Both the position numbers and the translations under genes were made by a program. Under the pieces are notes generated by a model. It searched no databases, had not been told where the DNA came from, and saw only the letters and a program-made list of their open reading frames with translations. DNA of 27,962 bases from Methanobacteriaceae archaeon (GTDB taxonomy: Archaea; Methanobacteriota; Methanobacteria; Methanobacteriales; Methanobacteriaceae), in the NCBI GenBank assembly GCA_900766745.1, contig CAAFWR010000002.1:1-27962 (forward strand). The letters are read 5' to 3'. Below, in pieces: positions 8,311-16,756 of the stretch. Position 1 is the stretch's first letter. The number at the start of each line of letters is the position of its first letter.

Positions 8311-8873
8311 TGCTAAACGACATTGATTTTATTAAGACATGTGATGTGCCTGGACCAAGTAAGGAAGCTATAAGAGCTATCGCACTATATAAATCTGAAG
8401 TAACAGGAAAAGACATTGTTGTAGATGTTGGATGTGGAACTGGGGGATTTACTTGTGAATTTGGGCAAAGAGCAGGAAAAGTAATAGGAATTGACACAAA
8501 TCCTGAAGCAATAAGAATTACAAGAGAAAATCTCAGAAAATTTAATATAGATGGAGATGTAACTCTAATAAATGATGATGGTGTCAATGCATTAAAAAAT
8601 ATTGACAAAATAGATATTGCAATTGTCGGAGGCAGTGGTCGGGAACTTGATGAAATTCTAGAACTCATTGATAAAAAGCTAAATCCAAAAGGAAGAATTA
8701 TAATAACAGCTATCCTCGTTGATACAAAAGTGGAAGCAATCAATAAACTAAAGGATTTAGGTTATAATCCTCAAATAATGGAAGTTAACATTTCAAAAGG
8801 AAGAGTTCTTGATCGTGGAATCATGATGATAGGCGAAAATCCAATAGCCATTATATCAGCCAAGAAGAGATGA
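8310..8873 (+). CDS. cbiT: Cobalt-precorrin C15-methyltransferase, decarboxylating (CbiT)
   Basis: CbiT methylates C15 and decarboxylates the acetate side chain of cobalt-precorrin in anaerobic cobamide synthesis. Methanogens need corrinoid for the Mtr methyltransferase. The 187-residue protein is a class I SAM methyltransferase: V-D-V-G-C-G-T-G-G-F (SAM loop, 38-47), G-I-D-T-N-P (60-65) and I-V-G-G-S-G-R-E-L-D. The family's N-terminal T-C-D-V-P-G-P-S-K-E (10-19) is clear. I chose ATG 8310, overlapping the ubiX stop, because AAGGTGGGA just upstream is a ribosome binding site. A GTG at 8301 lies within that site. Length is normal for a stand-alone CbiT without CbiE. Confidence 0.94.
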   Translation: MLNDIDFIKTCDVPGPSKEAIRAIALYKSEVTGKDIVVDVGCGTGGFTCEFGQRAGKVIGIDTNPEAIRITRENLRKFNIDGDVTLINDDGVNALKNIDKIDIAIVGGSGRELDEILELIDKKLNPKGRIIITAILVDTKVEAINKLKDLGYNPQIMEVNISKGRVLDRGIMMIGENPIAIISAKKR

Positions 8874-8877
8874 AAAA

Positions 8878-9636
8878 ATGAAAATTAATTGGAAAGTAAA
8901 ATTTGCAATTATTTTAATAATAGCTGCAATATTAATGTATGCATTCGCTTTTGTATTTTTAAATGAACCTGACAAAGTATTCTTTTATATAGTAATTGAC
9001 TGTGCGTTCATACCGATTGATGTGTTAATAGTCGTACTTGTAATAGAAAGTGTAATTGAGAAAAAAGAAAAAAAAGCCGTTTTGGATAAACTAGATATGA
9101 TTCTAGGATTATTTTTCTCAGAAATTGGAAACAGCCTTCTTGAAATTATATCTAATGTAAATGCAGAAAATGATGAAATAATCAAATCATTAAAAGACAT
9201 CGATAAATGGAGCGAAAAAGATTTTGAAAATGCTTATAAATATATAGATGATCATGGTGTAATATTTAAACCAGATATTCATCCTTCAGAAGTACCTGAC
9301 TTTATATTGACCATAAAAAGAATAATAACTGGAAAACGTGGATTTTTAATAGACCTAATTGAAAATCCCAATATCCTTGAAAAAGACAGCCTTTCAAATC
9401 TTTTACTTGCAATATTCCATTTAAACGACGAACTTGCACTTAGAACAGATATTGAAAAAATAAATTCAAAGGATTTAAATCATTTAATTAACGATATTAA
9501 TAGAATTTATTCCCGTCTAACCTATGAATGGATTAAATATTTAGAGTACTTAAATGAAAATTATCCTTACATGAGTTCATTAGCACTTAGAACAAATCCA
9601 TTTAATCCTGAGATTAATGTTTATATAACTGATTAA
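8878..9636 (+). CDS. Two-TM membrane protein of unknown function
   Basis: I do not recognise this 252-residue protein. It has two hydrophobic segments close together (residues about 7-29 and 34-58), followed by a basic E-K-K-E-K-K-A stop-transfer stretch and a long helical, charged, presumably cytoplasmic domain rich in Asp, Glu, Ile, Leu and Asn, without Cys motifs or nucleotide-binding loops. The start is 4 bp after the cbiT stop (G-A-T-G-A-A-A-A-A-A-T-G context) and mobA begins 1 bp after its stop, so it is surely co-transcribed. Context points to cofactor synthesis or simply a shared promoter; function should be left open. Confidence 0.8.
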   Translation: MKINWKVKFAIILIIAAILMYAFAFVFLNEPDKVFFYIVIDCAFIPIDVLIVVLVIESVIEKKEKKAVLDKLDMILGLFFSEIGNSLLEIISNVNAENDEIIKSLKDIDKWSEKDFENAYKYIDDHGVIFKPDIHPSEVPDFILTIKRIITGKRGFLIDLIENPNILEKDSLSNLLLAIFHLNDELALRTDIEKINSKDLNHLINDINRIYSRLTYEWIKYLEYLNENYPYMSSLALRTNPFNPEINVYITD

Positions 9637-9637
9637 A

Positions 9638-10225
9638 ATGAAATCTTGCATACTTTTATGTGGAGGACAGAGTAGAAGAATGGGTCAGGATAAAGGATCT
9701 ATGAATATTCATGGAAAACCTATGATTATTCATATACTTTCTACTTTGGAAGATGAAATAGATGAAGCCATAATAGTTTTAAATGATAAAGAAAGAATAG
9801 CCAAATATAAAGAATTCATAAAACCAGAAAACTATAACTACAAAATAAGATTTGTAGAAGATGAAATTAAAAATAAAGGACCATTATCAGGTATTTTAAC
9901 CGGACTTAAAAATATCAAAAGTGACTGTGGATTAGTACTTCCTTGTGATAGCCCATATATCACAAAAAACCACATAAATACTCTTTTTAAAGAAACATCA
10001 GGTGGATTTGATTGTATTGTTCCTTATAATGATGAAAAAGATAAAATAAAAACATCAGAACCATTACATTCAATATATACTAAAAATAATATCGATGCAA
10101 TAGCTGATTTAATAAAAAAAGATAAATTATCAATTAAAAATCTTTTAAAAGAAAAAAGATGTAAATTTATAAAAATAGATAATAAAAAAGAATTTAGAAA
10201 TCTAAATCGTCCAGAAGACATTTAA
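9638..10225 (+). CDS. mobA: Molybdenum cofactor guanylyltransferase
   Basis: MobA transfers GMP from GTP to molybdopterin, giving the guanine dinucleotide cofactor. In hydrogenotrophic methanogens this is used by formylmethanofuran dehydrogenase and formate dehydrogenase. The 195 residues begin C-I-L-L-C-G-G-Q-S-R-R-M-G-Q-D-K-G, the nucleotidyltransferase signature with Arg and Lys for GTP binding. Further on come G-P-L-S-G-I-L-T-G-L and L-V-L-P-C-D-S-P-Y-I with the metal-binding Asp. It ends the cofactor operon, starting 1 bp after the previous gene. Its last 4 bp overlap the tail of the convergent rrp42. C-terminal residues are lysine-rich, as is common in A+T-rich genomes. Confidence 0.93.
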   Translation: MKSCILLCGGQSRRMGQDKGSMNIHGKPMIIHILSTLEDEIDEAIIVLNDKERIAKYKEFIKPENYNYKIRFVEDEIKNKGPLSGILTGLKNIKSDCGLVLPCDSPYITKNHINTLFKETSGGFDCIVPYNDEKDKIKTSEPLHSIYTKNNIDAIADLIKKDKLSIKNLLKEKRCKFIKIDNKKEFRNLNRPEDI

Positions 10226-11010
10226 AGATATTCTATTAATTCTTTTGTTTTTGAAATAGCTATATTAACACATTTGAGGATTTCGTCTTTAGTTAAAGGT
10301 TCACTTCCTCCTTTCTGCATAGAACAGATATAACCATCTTTTGTTACACCTATATTTAAACGAGCAGATGCTACTTCTTCTTCAATTAGAGATGGATCTA
10401 GAATCATTTCATCCCCAATTTTAACAAAAGTGCATAAGGCTAATTCATTATTAACTGGTAAAGGAATAGTGTTTTCTTTATCTAAAACTACTTCATCATC
10501 AACAACAGTTGCAGTAGGTAACTGAGTTGATTTTAATGCAGCCATAATAGCTAATTCAGCAGCATCGAAAAGATTCCCGCAGTTATCAATAATATGTAAA
10601 TCAATGAATAACATCCAAACGTGTTTTCCTTCTTCAATACAGAGTTTATCCAAATCTACAAGTTCACTTTCACGAATTCCCCTATCAGCAACACGTGCAA
10701 GTTCAATTGAATCTTCACTAGGAGGTCCTGCTTCAAAATTAGGATCAGCCATTGGCAACATTTCACAATTAGTCATTAAAACTCCTAAATCAGGAGTGTC
10801 TGGGAAAGGTGCACCAACTTGAGGCTTAACTCCTGCTATAACCTGTGTACCTCCAAGCTTGACTCTTGCAGAACCTTCAGCTTTAGAAATTACATCAGTT
10901 TCAATAGTAATATCTCTATATTCATCAAGTTTTCTGCCATCTTCACGTTTATCATTATTTACAAGATTTATAATACTTTCTTTGGTAATTTCTGGTGTGA
11001 TTTTAGTCAT
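10222..11010 (-). CDS. rrp42: Archaeal exosome subunit Rrp42
   Basis: Rrp42 is the non-catalytic RNase PH-fold subunit that alternates with Rrp41 in the hexameric ring of the archaeal exosome, which degrades and tails RNA 3' ends. The 262 residues show R-E-D-G-R-K-L-D-E-Y-R, G-S-A-R-V-K-L-G-G-T-Q-V and G-A-P-F-P-D-T-P-D-L-G, the N-terminal family pattern. The phosphate/catalytic Asp pattern of Rrp41 is not preserved, as expected. A GAGGTTC ribosome binding site overlaps the end of rrp41, 9 bp upstream. In many archaea rpl37ae follows rrp42, but here the operon ends and mobA converges from the other side. Confidence 0.96.
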   Translation of the reverse strand: MTKITPEITKESIINLVNNDKREDGRKLDEYRDITIETDVISKAEGSARVKLGGTQVIAGVKPQVGAPFPDTPDLGVLMTNCEMLPMADPNFEAGPPSEDSIELARVADRGIRESELVDLDKLCIEEGKHVWMLFIDLHIIDNCGNLFDAAELAIMAALKSTQLPTATVVDDEVVLDKENTIPLPVNNELALCTFVKIGDEMILDPSLIEEEVASARLNIGVTKDGYICSMQKGGSEPLTKDEILKCVNIAISKTKELIEYL

Positions 11011-11019
11011 AAAAGAACC

Positions 11020-11727
11020 TCATTCTGCAGAATATTTCTTAATCAAAGCTTCTTTTTGAAGTTTACTTACTTCCATACATCCTTCAATAGCTAGATTTAA
11101 AGCTTTATCAAACTCTTCTTCAGTTAAATTACCATCACTTTGAAGTAAAGTAACTTCACCAGTTCTAGGCATAATTGCTACAGGAACATCAGCCTGACCT
11201 TCTTTATCCTCAACTTCAGATAAATCAAGTACAATTTCATCATTGACTTTTCCAGCTGCACATCCAACGACAATATCTTTCATTGGTATTCCGGCATCGG
11301 CTAATGCAACAGATGCAGCTGTAATTCCAGCACAACGAGTTCCGCCTTCAGCTTCAATTACTTCAATGTAAATATCCACCATAGAACGTGGATAGTTTTC
11401 TAACATTAAAGCAGGTCTTAAAGCATCAGCAGTAATTTTAGATATTTCAGATGATCTTCTATCTGGTCCTGGTCTTTTCCTATCATCGACTGAAAAAGGA
11501 GCCATATTATATCTACATCTGATAACACCAGTATTTGGTTCTAGTAATCTTCTTATATAAGATTCTCTAGGTCCGTAAACAGCTACCAATATTTTATTCC
11601 CACCAAATTCCAAATATGCTGAACCGTCAGCACGTTCAAGAACTCCTGCTTCAATTTTTATAGGGCGTAACTCATTATATTTTCTTCCATCCTCTCTAAT
11701 AAATTCTGACATGTGTAATATCCCCAT
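11020..11727 (-). CDS. rrp41: Archaeal exosome catalytic subunit Rrp41
   Basis: Rrp41 is the phosphorolytic 3'-5' RNase PH subunit of the exosome. Recognisable blocks are [24 protein letters not shown] and [10 protein letters not shown]. The active-site block [11 protein letters not shown] holds the Asp residues needed for catalysis. Two starts are possible: ATG 11727, overlapping the rrp4 stop as TAATG (235 aa), or ATG 11712 ([10 protein letters not shown], 230 aa), which has GGGGAT 7 nt upstream and matches the length of archaeal homologues better. Coupling with rrp4 is tight in either case. Confidence 0.96.
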   Translation of the reverse strand: MGILHMSEFIREDGRKYNELRPIKIEAGVLERADGSAYLEFGGNKILVAVYGPRESYIRRLLEPNTGVIRCRYNMAPFSVDDRKRPGPDRRSSEISKITADALRPALMLENYPRSMVDIYIEVIEAEGGTRCAGITAASVALADAGIPMKDIVVGCAAGKVNDEIVLDLSEVEDKEGQADVPVAIMPRTGEVTLLQSDGNLTEEEFDKALNLAIEGCMEVSKLQKEALIKKYSAE

Positions 11728-12779
11728 TAATAATCTTTATCATTTAAAATCAATGAATTTTTAGGTTTATTGCCTATAGTTATGGCTTTAGATTTATTTT
11801 TCTTTTTAAGCTCTTCTAATCTTTTATAAAAATCTAATTTATCATATACTTTTTTTCCTTCTTTAAGATTTTCATCGACTTTATTAGACACTGTATTCTT
11901 TATTTTCTTCCCTTTTTTAACAACATCTTTTTCAACAGTTTCTAATTTAGAATAAACCAATTTGTCTTCATTAGCTTCTCTACTTTTTGAAACACAAACT
12001 TCCTTTTCTTCTGCTTCTAATTCTTCTCTAAAATCCTGAAGTTTAGGTTTTTCTAATCCATCTTCATCATAATCATCAGGATTGATTTCTTGTTCTTCTT
12101 CAGGAAGTTCACCATCAATTTCTAAATATAGTTTATTTTTAATTTTATTTGTAAGACCAGAAGTATGGGCATCTTTCTCAATAGTATGAATAATCTCTTT
12201 AGTAAGTTGTTCCATATCTTCGTCTCCTTTTACCCAAACAAGACCATTTTGACCAACAACGATTTTACAACCAGTTTTATCTTTAATCATGTTAATCATG
12301 GAACCTTTTTTACCGATTAATCTAGGAACTTTAGTTGGAGCAATTTCTACTATTATTCCTCCTTTAAATTTACCCATTCCCCTACCTTTTAAACCAAGTT
12401 TTGCTTTTTTAACTTCATCAACATCAATAACTCTTAAAAAAAGGATATCTCCTACATCAAACACTTTACTAAGTTCTTTTTTTTCTCTTCCAAATACTTC
12501 AAAAGCTGGAAGAATTCCTGAATAAGGTGAGTTAATATCAACATCCCACATGGAAAATTTAACATCGTCAATTTTACCAATAACTACATCACCTTTTTTA
12601 GGAACATATTTACTTTTTAATGGGATTACCCTAATTTTTTTATTTCTTAAAGAAACAAGACCCATTAATGAGGAACAAATTTTGCCGTTTTCTTTAAAAG
12701 TACCTCTTCCTGAGTAATAGTCATCATCAGCTAATACTTCACCAGGAATAACCAAATCTTTATTTTCAACATATATCAT
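11727..12779 (-). CDS. rrp4: Exosome RNA-binding cap subunit Rrp4 with long charged tail
   Basis: Rrp4 caps the exosome ring and delivers RNA to it. The N-terminal domain (1-60) is followed by an S1 domain (about 62-138, [11 protein letters not shown]) and a KH domain (about 145-210) with [11 protein letters not shown]. These make up the normal archaeal protein of about 230 residues. This one has 350: residues from about 225 form an extra tail, first acidic ([14 protein letters not shown]) and then Lys-rich, ending in [14 protein letters not shown]. The tail has no domain I recognise and may be disordered. A GAGGT site lies 7-8 nt before the ATG, and sdo1 ends 15 bp upstream. Confidence 0.94.
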   Translation of the reverse strand: MIYVENKDLVIPGEVLADDDYYSGRGTFKENGKICSSLMGLVSLRNKKIRVIPLKSKYVPKKGDVVIGKIDDVKFSMWDVDINSPYSGILPAFEVFGREKKELSKVFDVGDILFLRVIDVDEVKKAKLGLKGRGMGKFKGGIIVEIAPTKVPRLIGKKGSMINMIKDKTGCKIVVGQNGLVWVKGDEDMEQLTKEIIHTIEKDAHTSGLTNKIKNKLYLEIDGELPEEEQEINPDDYDEDGLEKPKLQDFREELEAEEKEVCVSKSREANEDKLVYSKLETVEKDVVKKGKKIKNTVSNKVDENLKEGKKVYDKLDFYKRLEELKKKNKSKAITIGNKPKNSLILNDKDY

Positions 12780-12794
12780 TGTAAAACCTCAAGA

Positions 12795-13496
12795 TTATTT
12801 AATAGCTTTAGTCTCTGCTTCACCACCAGATATTTCTGCCATTTTAGCACTGAATTTGTCTTGGAGACCTCCTGGAACTTCTACAATAGCTATCCAAGAA
12901 CCATCTTGTTGCCATTCTTCATTTAAAATTTCACCAAATGGATGGATTATATTATAGGCACTTCCTGCAACAGAACCTGGAAGACGAACAGCAATTTTAA
13001 CCTTTTCAAATCTTATTGGAATTAATGGTTTGATAGCTTTAAGAGCTGTTTGAACTTGTTGATTTACTGCTACAAAAGGATCAATTTTAACTCTTGCTTC
13101 ATCTATAGCATTTTCAATTCTTTGTACTGGATGAGGAAGTCCAGTTTGGGGATTAATAGACTCTCTAGCAATTTTATTAATAACTAACTTTCTTTTATCT
13201 TGCTGCATCTTCCTTTTTTGATCAGCAGTTAATTGAACAGTTCCTTTTTCAAGGATAATTTTTGAAACTTCTAAAGGATCAGTAGTTTCGAAAATCTTGT
13301 TCATTGCTTCATCAGAAGCTTTATCTCCTTTTTTTGAATCTTTAAAAATTTCTTCAATTGCTAGAAGATCTTCAATGGCAACATCTTTACCATCAGGATT
13401 TCGAAATTCAGCTGCCAAATCGGCGTCTACTAAAATCTCAAAATGTTCACCATATGATTCATATTTCGCTATTATTGCTTCGTCGACATTTACCAT
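12795..13496 (-). CDS. sdo1: Ribosome maturation protein Sdo1 (SBDS family)
   Basis: SBDS proteins help release the anti-association factor aIF6 from new 50S subunits. The 233 residues fit the archaeal three-domain protein: an N-terminal FYSH domain (about 1-90, with Y-E-S-Y-G-E-H-F-E-I-L-V-D and L-E-K-G-T-V-Q-L-T-A), a helical middle (H-P-V-Q-R-I-E-N-A-I-D-E-A) and a C-terminal ferredoxin-like domain. The C-terminal part has P-I-R-F-E-K-V-K-I-A-V and D-G-S-W-I-A-I-V-E-V-P-G-G. AAGGAG precedes the ATG. The position between psmA and rrp4 is the conserved archaeal order and supports the call. Confidence 0.96.
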   Translation of the reverse strand: MVNVDEAIIAKYESYGEHFEILVDADLAAEFRNPDGKDVAIEDLLAIEEIFKDSKKGDKASDEAMNKIFETTDPLEVSKIILEKGTVQLTADQKRKMQQDKRKLVINKIARESINPQTGLPHPVQRIENAIDEARVKIDPFVAVNQQVQTALKAIKPLIPIRFEKVKIAVRLPGSVAGSAYNIIHPFGEILNEEWQQDGSWIAIVEVPGGLQDKFSAKMAEISGGEAETKAIK

Positions 13497-13529
13497 TGAT
13501 TAATCTCCTTACAATTAATATTTTAAATA

Positions 13530-14324
13530 TTATTCTTCAGTTTCTTCATCATCGTTTTCGTTTTCTTCGGAGTCTTCTTTAGCTGCTTCTTCTGCTTCTC
13601 TTTTTGCAACTAATTCATCGATATATTTTTGTACTTCTTCAGAAGAAATTTTTTTGTATGATGGGTCTTTTTTTGTAATAACTGCTATTTCTACATTGTC
13701 AGAAGATGTTTCATGATCAGTAGCTTCATTAATAGCTGTTAAAGCTAATTCAATAGCTTCATCTAAAGTCATGTCATCTTTATAATTGTTTTCAAATACA
13801 TCTATTACTTGATTTCTTCCTGCACCAATAGCTGTTGCTTTGTATTCTATTAATGCTCCACTTGGATCGGTTTCGAATAATTTACATTTATCATTGTAAA
13901 CACCACCAATTATTAATGCAGAACCAAATGGTCTTACTCCACCATTTTGAGTGTATAATTGTAACATATCACATAATTTTTTAGCTAATGTTTCCACACT
14001 TATTGGTTCAGAGTAAGTGATTTTATTAACTTGCGCATCTACTCTTGCTCTTTCTACAAGTGCTCTTGCATCAGCAACAAGACCTGAGGTAGCTGATCCA
14101 ATGTGTTCATCAATCCTAAATAATTTTTCAATGGATTTAGATTCTACTAATGGAGAAGTTGTTCTTTTATCTACAGCTAAAACTACTCCTTCTGGACATT
14201 TTATTCCTATTGATGTAGTTCCTCTTTTTACAGCTTCTCTTGCATATTCAACTTGGAAAAGTCTTCCATCTGGGCTAAATACAGTAATTGCCCTATCATA
14301 ACCAGCGTTTTGTAAAGGTTGCAT
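13530..14324 (-). CDS. psmA: 20S proteasome alpha subunit
   Basis: The alpha subunit forms the outer gate rings of the archaeal proteasome. Its N terminus reads G-Y-D-R-A-I-T-V-F-S-P-D-G-R-L-F-Q-V-E-Y-A, the family signature, including the gating Y-D-R. A conserved Lys (V-D-K-R-T-T-S, about residue 53) and R-P-F-G-S-A-L-I-I-G-G are present. At 264 residues it is longer than most archaeal homologues because of an acidic C-terminal tail (about 238-264, mostly Glu, Asp, Asn). An AGAGGT site precedes the ATG. It is the first gene of the psmA-sdo1-rrp4-rrp41-rrp42 operon; the beta subunit is not in the window. Confidence 0.97.
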   Translation of the reverse strand: MQPLQNAGYDRAITVFSPDGRLFQVEYAREAVKRGTTSIGIKCPEGVVLAVDKRTTSPLVESKSIEKLFRIDEHIGSATSGLVADARALVERARVDAQVNKITYSEPISVETLAKKLCDMLQLYTQNGGVRPFGSALIIGGVYNDKCKLFETDPSGALIEYKATAIGAGRNQVIDVFENNYKDDMTLDEAIELALTAINEATDHETSSDNVEIAVITKKDPSYKKISSEEVQKYIDELVAKREAEEAAKEDSEENENDDEETEE

Positions 14325-14341
14325 ATAAATACCTCTTTTTA

Positions 14342-14357
14342 AATATTTTTATATAAT
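14342..14357 (-). promoter_or_regulatory. psmA: TATA box of the psmA operon
   Basis: On the minus strand this reads AAAATTATATAAAAAT, a good TATA element placed about 20-30 nt before the psmA ATG. The leader would be very short. It shows the proteasome/exosome genes have their own promoter, apart from the RNase P genes upstream. The rest of the 247-bp gap (14325-14571) is A+T-rich with no other clear signal. Confidence 0.5.
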
Positions 14358-14571
14358 TTTAAAAGTCTACTACTAAAAATACAATGCAAAAATTAAATCC
14401 ACATCTCCATGATATGGCTTTAAATTTATTTTAAATAACTACATATCCCATTATGCAGATAGATAAAATATTTTTTTCTTTATATATCCATAAATTCAGT
14501 AATTATATATATGCAATTCTATTTATAAATGTTTCTATTTTAAACTAACAAAAGGTTACTTTATATACGCA

Positions 14572-14934
14572 TCAGTCAAAATATTTATCAACAGCTCCCT
14601 TAATAGTTCCAGACATACCAATTGTTAAAATAGAAATTCTGTGATTTTTATACTGATTAACACAAGCTAAAGCCACTCGCAAATCCTCTTCATATCCCCT
14701 TTGGCAGCGAACGACTGCCTGATAACAGAAATGATCTGATTTGCAGTTAACTTCCTGAAAACGCATCACCCATAAATTAAAATTAGAAGTATGACATTCT
14801 CCAAAATATTTAACACAACCGTCCCAACATATATTAACGAAATCATTTTTATTAATTTCTACTTGAGAAAATATATCCAATACAAGATAATGATTATTTT
14901 TACGGAGAGTCGGAGGTAAAACCTTAAGTTTCAT
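14572..14934 (-). CDS. rnp2: Ribonuclease P protein component 2 (Pop5 family)
   Basis: This 120-residue protein is the Pop5-like subunit of archaeal RNase P, which trims the 5' leader of tRNA precursors. The start M-K-L-K-V-L-P-P-T-L-R-K-N-N-H-Y-L is the usual family N terminus. The C-terminal V-V-R-C-Q-R-G-Y-E-E-D-L-R-V-A-L-A and I-S-G-T-I-K-G-like T-I-G-M-S-G-T-I-K-G-A are also typical. Start and rnp3 stop overlap as TAATG, indicating coupled translation; Pop5 and Rpp30 bind each other as a heterotetramer, which makes sense of the coupling. Confidence 0.92.
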   Translation of the reverse strand: MKLKVLPPTLRKNNHYLVLDIFSQVEINKNDFVNICWDGCVKYFGECHTSNFNLWVMRFQEVNCKSDHFCYQAVVRCQRGYEEDLRVALACVNQYKNHRISILTIGMSGTIKGAVDKYFD

Positions 14935-15635
14935 TATTTAATCCTCCTAACACCTTTCAAAATCATATTGTGACGATTTTTATTAAAATCAAGAATATTA
15001 CTTGAAGATTCCATAGCCTTAACAAATTCCTCCTCACTCAAACCAGTAGAGATGAAAAATGCTTTAAAATCATTAGGTGCTTTAATATCAAAAATGGAAT
15101 CCGCCCTTGAAGATAAAATTAAAGGAAAATTAAATTTACGATGAAGAGAATAAATATCTTTAAAATTAGCTAGTATTTTGGATCTATAAGACAAATAGCT
15201 ACTTAAAATATCCTTAAAACACAATTCAATAGCTACATTATTTTTTACAGCCTCTTTTGCAAGAACATGATTAATACCAGAATCATATCTTTTTAAATAG
15301 GGTCTTGATAAAACATCCACCTGAATATTCTCACAGGAAGCTCTATTAACCTTTAAATCCCCCCCAACAATTGAAATACAATTAGATTGGCTTCTATATT
15401 TCCTTGTAAGTTTTCTAACATCTTCGACATTATTCGGTTTAATCTCTAATGTATAATCAATACTAATTTCATTATGAAAATGATCTTGAAGCTCTTCTTT
15501 AACTTCTAAAGCTTCTTTAAAATTATCTGGAGAATATGAAAAATTAACGTGCTTCCACCCATATCTTTTTGAGTGAGTAGCTAACTTAATATTTTCCCCT
15601 AAATCTTTACCTTTAATATTTAAATCAAAAAACAT
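14934..15635 (-). CDS. rnp3: Ribonuclease P protein component 3 (Rpp30 family)
   Basis: Rpp30 is the TIM-barrel-like protein subunit of archaeal RNase P. The 233-residue length is typical. Recognisable blocks are M-F-F-D-L-N-I, the mid-region S-I-V-G-G-D-L-K-V-N-R-A and V-D-V-L-S-R-P, N-H-V-L-A-K-E-A-V-K-N-N-V-A-I-E-L, and the C-terminal L-I-L-S-S-R-A. It overlaps rnp2 by one base. A TATA-like stretch (TTTATAATATATAAAAC on the minus strand, about 15646-15664) lies just upstream, so rnp3-rnp2 probably form their own transcription unit downstream of a surface-protein gene. Confidence 0.92.
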   Translation of the reverse strand: MFFDLNIKGKDLGENIKLATHSKRYGWKHVNFSYSPDNFKEALEVKEELQDHFHNEISIDYTLEIKPNNVEDVRKLTRKYRSQSNCISIVGGDLKVNRASCENIQVDVLSRPYLKRYDSGINHVLAKEAVKNNVAIELCFKDILSSYLSYRSKILANFKDIYSLHRKFNFPLILSSRADSIFDIKAPNDFKAFFISTGLSEEEFVKAMESSSNILDFNKNRHNMILKGVRRIK

Positions 15636-15692
15636 TACTATAAAGTTTAGTTTTATATATTATAAATTTATTTAAAAAAAAAGTTAGGAAGT

Positions 15693-16391
15693 TTAGAAAA
15701 ATATACTTCCAGGCAAACTTCCAGTATTTTTATATTGGATTAATATATTGTTACACATATTAATCATTTGAGAAGGTGAAACATCAGGAACACCTGGAGA
15801 ATTAATTCCAACGTAATTTGGAACTTGATTATTTCTCTCTATCCATGATGAAAAACGATTACACATATCTACATATTGAGAACTGCTAATAGTACAAGGA
15901 CTGTGACCTCCAGAAGGATGAGGAGCATAAGAATAAGAACCTACATTTATTGTAGAATCCTTATGACCACTACCAATTAAAGATATTGATTTTGTTAAAA
16001 TATATAGAACTTGTGCTTTAGTTAAAGACACTCCTTTAAACTGAACATTACTTGCATCACCAGTTTTACCAATTTGTGCAGCTAAATTTGGAGCTTCACT
16101 TACTGGAAATGCAGATAATGATACTGAACTTACATCATTATTTATATTTTGTTGATTATCAATTGTTTGATGACTATTTGAGTCAAATACGCCTACACTA
16201 TAAGCAGTAAACAATGCAATGGCAATGATAATAATAACTGTAGCAGCAATAATGATTATTGCATTATTGTTTTTTTTATTAGAAGAATTATCATTAAAAT
16301 TAGTAATAATCTTTTCTTTTAAGTTATAGCCACAGCTACTGCAAAATTTAGCATTAGGCTTATTTTCAGAACCACATTTAGGACATTTCAT
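15693..16391 (-). CDS. Zinc-ribbon, membrane-anchored protein with pseudomurein-binding-type repeats
   Basis: This 232-residue protein starts with a zinc ribbon (C3-P-K-C6 and C17-S-S-C20), then a polar linker, one transmembrane helix (about 43-66, almost all Ile/Ala/Val) and a presumed extracytoplasmic part. The C-terminal half contains S-S-S-Q-Y-V-D-M-C-N-R-F-S-S-W-I and N-N-Q-V-P-N-Y-V-G-I, then V-S-P-S-Q-M-I-N-M-C-N. This pattern resembles the pseudomurein-binding repeat (PMBR) of Methanobacteriales wall proteins. The protein would bridge the cytoplasmic side and the wall, perhaps sensing or anchoring. Repeat assignment is by eye and moderate in certainty; the zinc ribbon and helix are clear. 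A TATA element (AGATATATAAAATG, minus strand, 16501-16514) lies about 115 bp upstream. Confidence 0.75.
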   Translation of the reverse strand: MKCPKCGSENKPNAKFCSSCGYNLKEKIITNFNDNSSNKKNNNAIIIIAATVIIIIAIALFTAYSVGVFDSNSHQTIDNQQNINNDVSSVSLSAFPVSEAPNLAAQIGKTGDASNVQFKGVSLTKAQVLYILTKSISLIGSGHKDSTINVGSYSYAPHPSGGHSPCTISSSQYVDMCNRFSSWIERNNQVPNYVGINSPGVPDVSPSQMINMCNNILIQYKNTGSLPGSIFF

Positions 16392-16756
16392 TTTTCTATT
16401 TACCCTTTTATTTTTTTAATAAAAAAAAATATCAAAATACTTTAATTGTATTTAAAATAAAACAAAAAAAGATATGATATAATTATTAATATTATTTTAA
16501 CATTTTATATATCTTTTTATTGACAGGAAAATAAATCTAAAATAAATATAAAAATTTAACCTATCATTATTTAATAAACTGATACCAATTAAGTAACAAA
16601 TAATCACACAATAGTAATATTTATAAGATATGAAAAAAATATTAAGAACATAGGATATGTGGTATTCAATTACCAAGATATAATAAAAAATTGTTTTAAA
16701 AGTAAAAAATATAATTAATTTAAATTATTTAAAAAAATAAATAAAACTGGGATATC
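16392..16756. other. Intergenic region with possible regulator site
   Basis: These 365 bp separate two divergent genes. They hold a minus-strand TATA element (16501-16514) for the wall-binding protein gene. A short dyad, TGGTA-N6-TACCA (16660-16675), lies upstream of the winged-helix gene, followed by an A+T-rich TATA-like stretch (about 16705-16735). I see no open frame or RNA-like GC island. Confidence 0.5.

Noticed and set aside
8246..8743. Minus-strand open frame of 165 codons opposite cbiT
   Set aside because: It is a long shadow of the well-supported cbiT and ubiX genes, with Ser/Ile/Pro-rich composition typical of antisense frames and no family motifs.
10222..10225. Overlap of mobA and rrp42 as a sign of error
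   Set aside because: Convergent genes overlapping by a few bases at their stops are common in compact archaeal genomes, and both proteins have full normal length.
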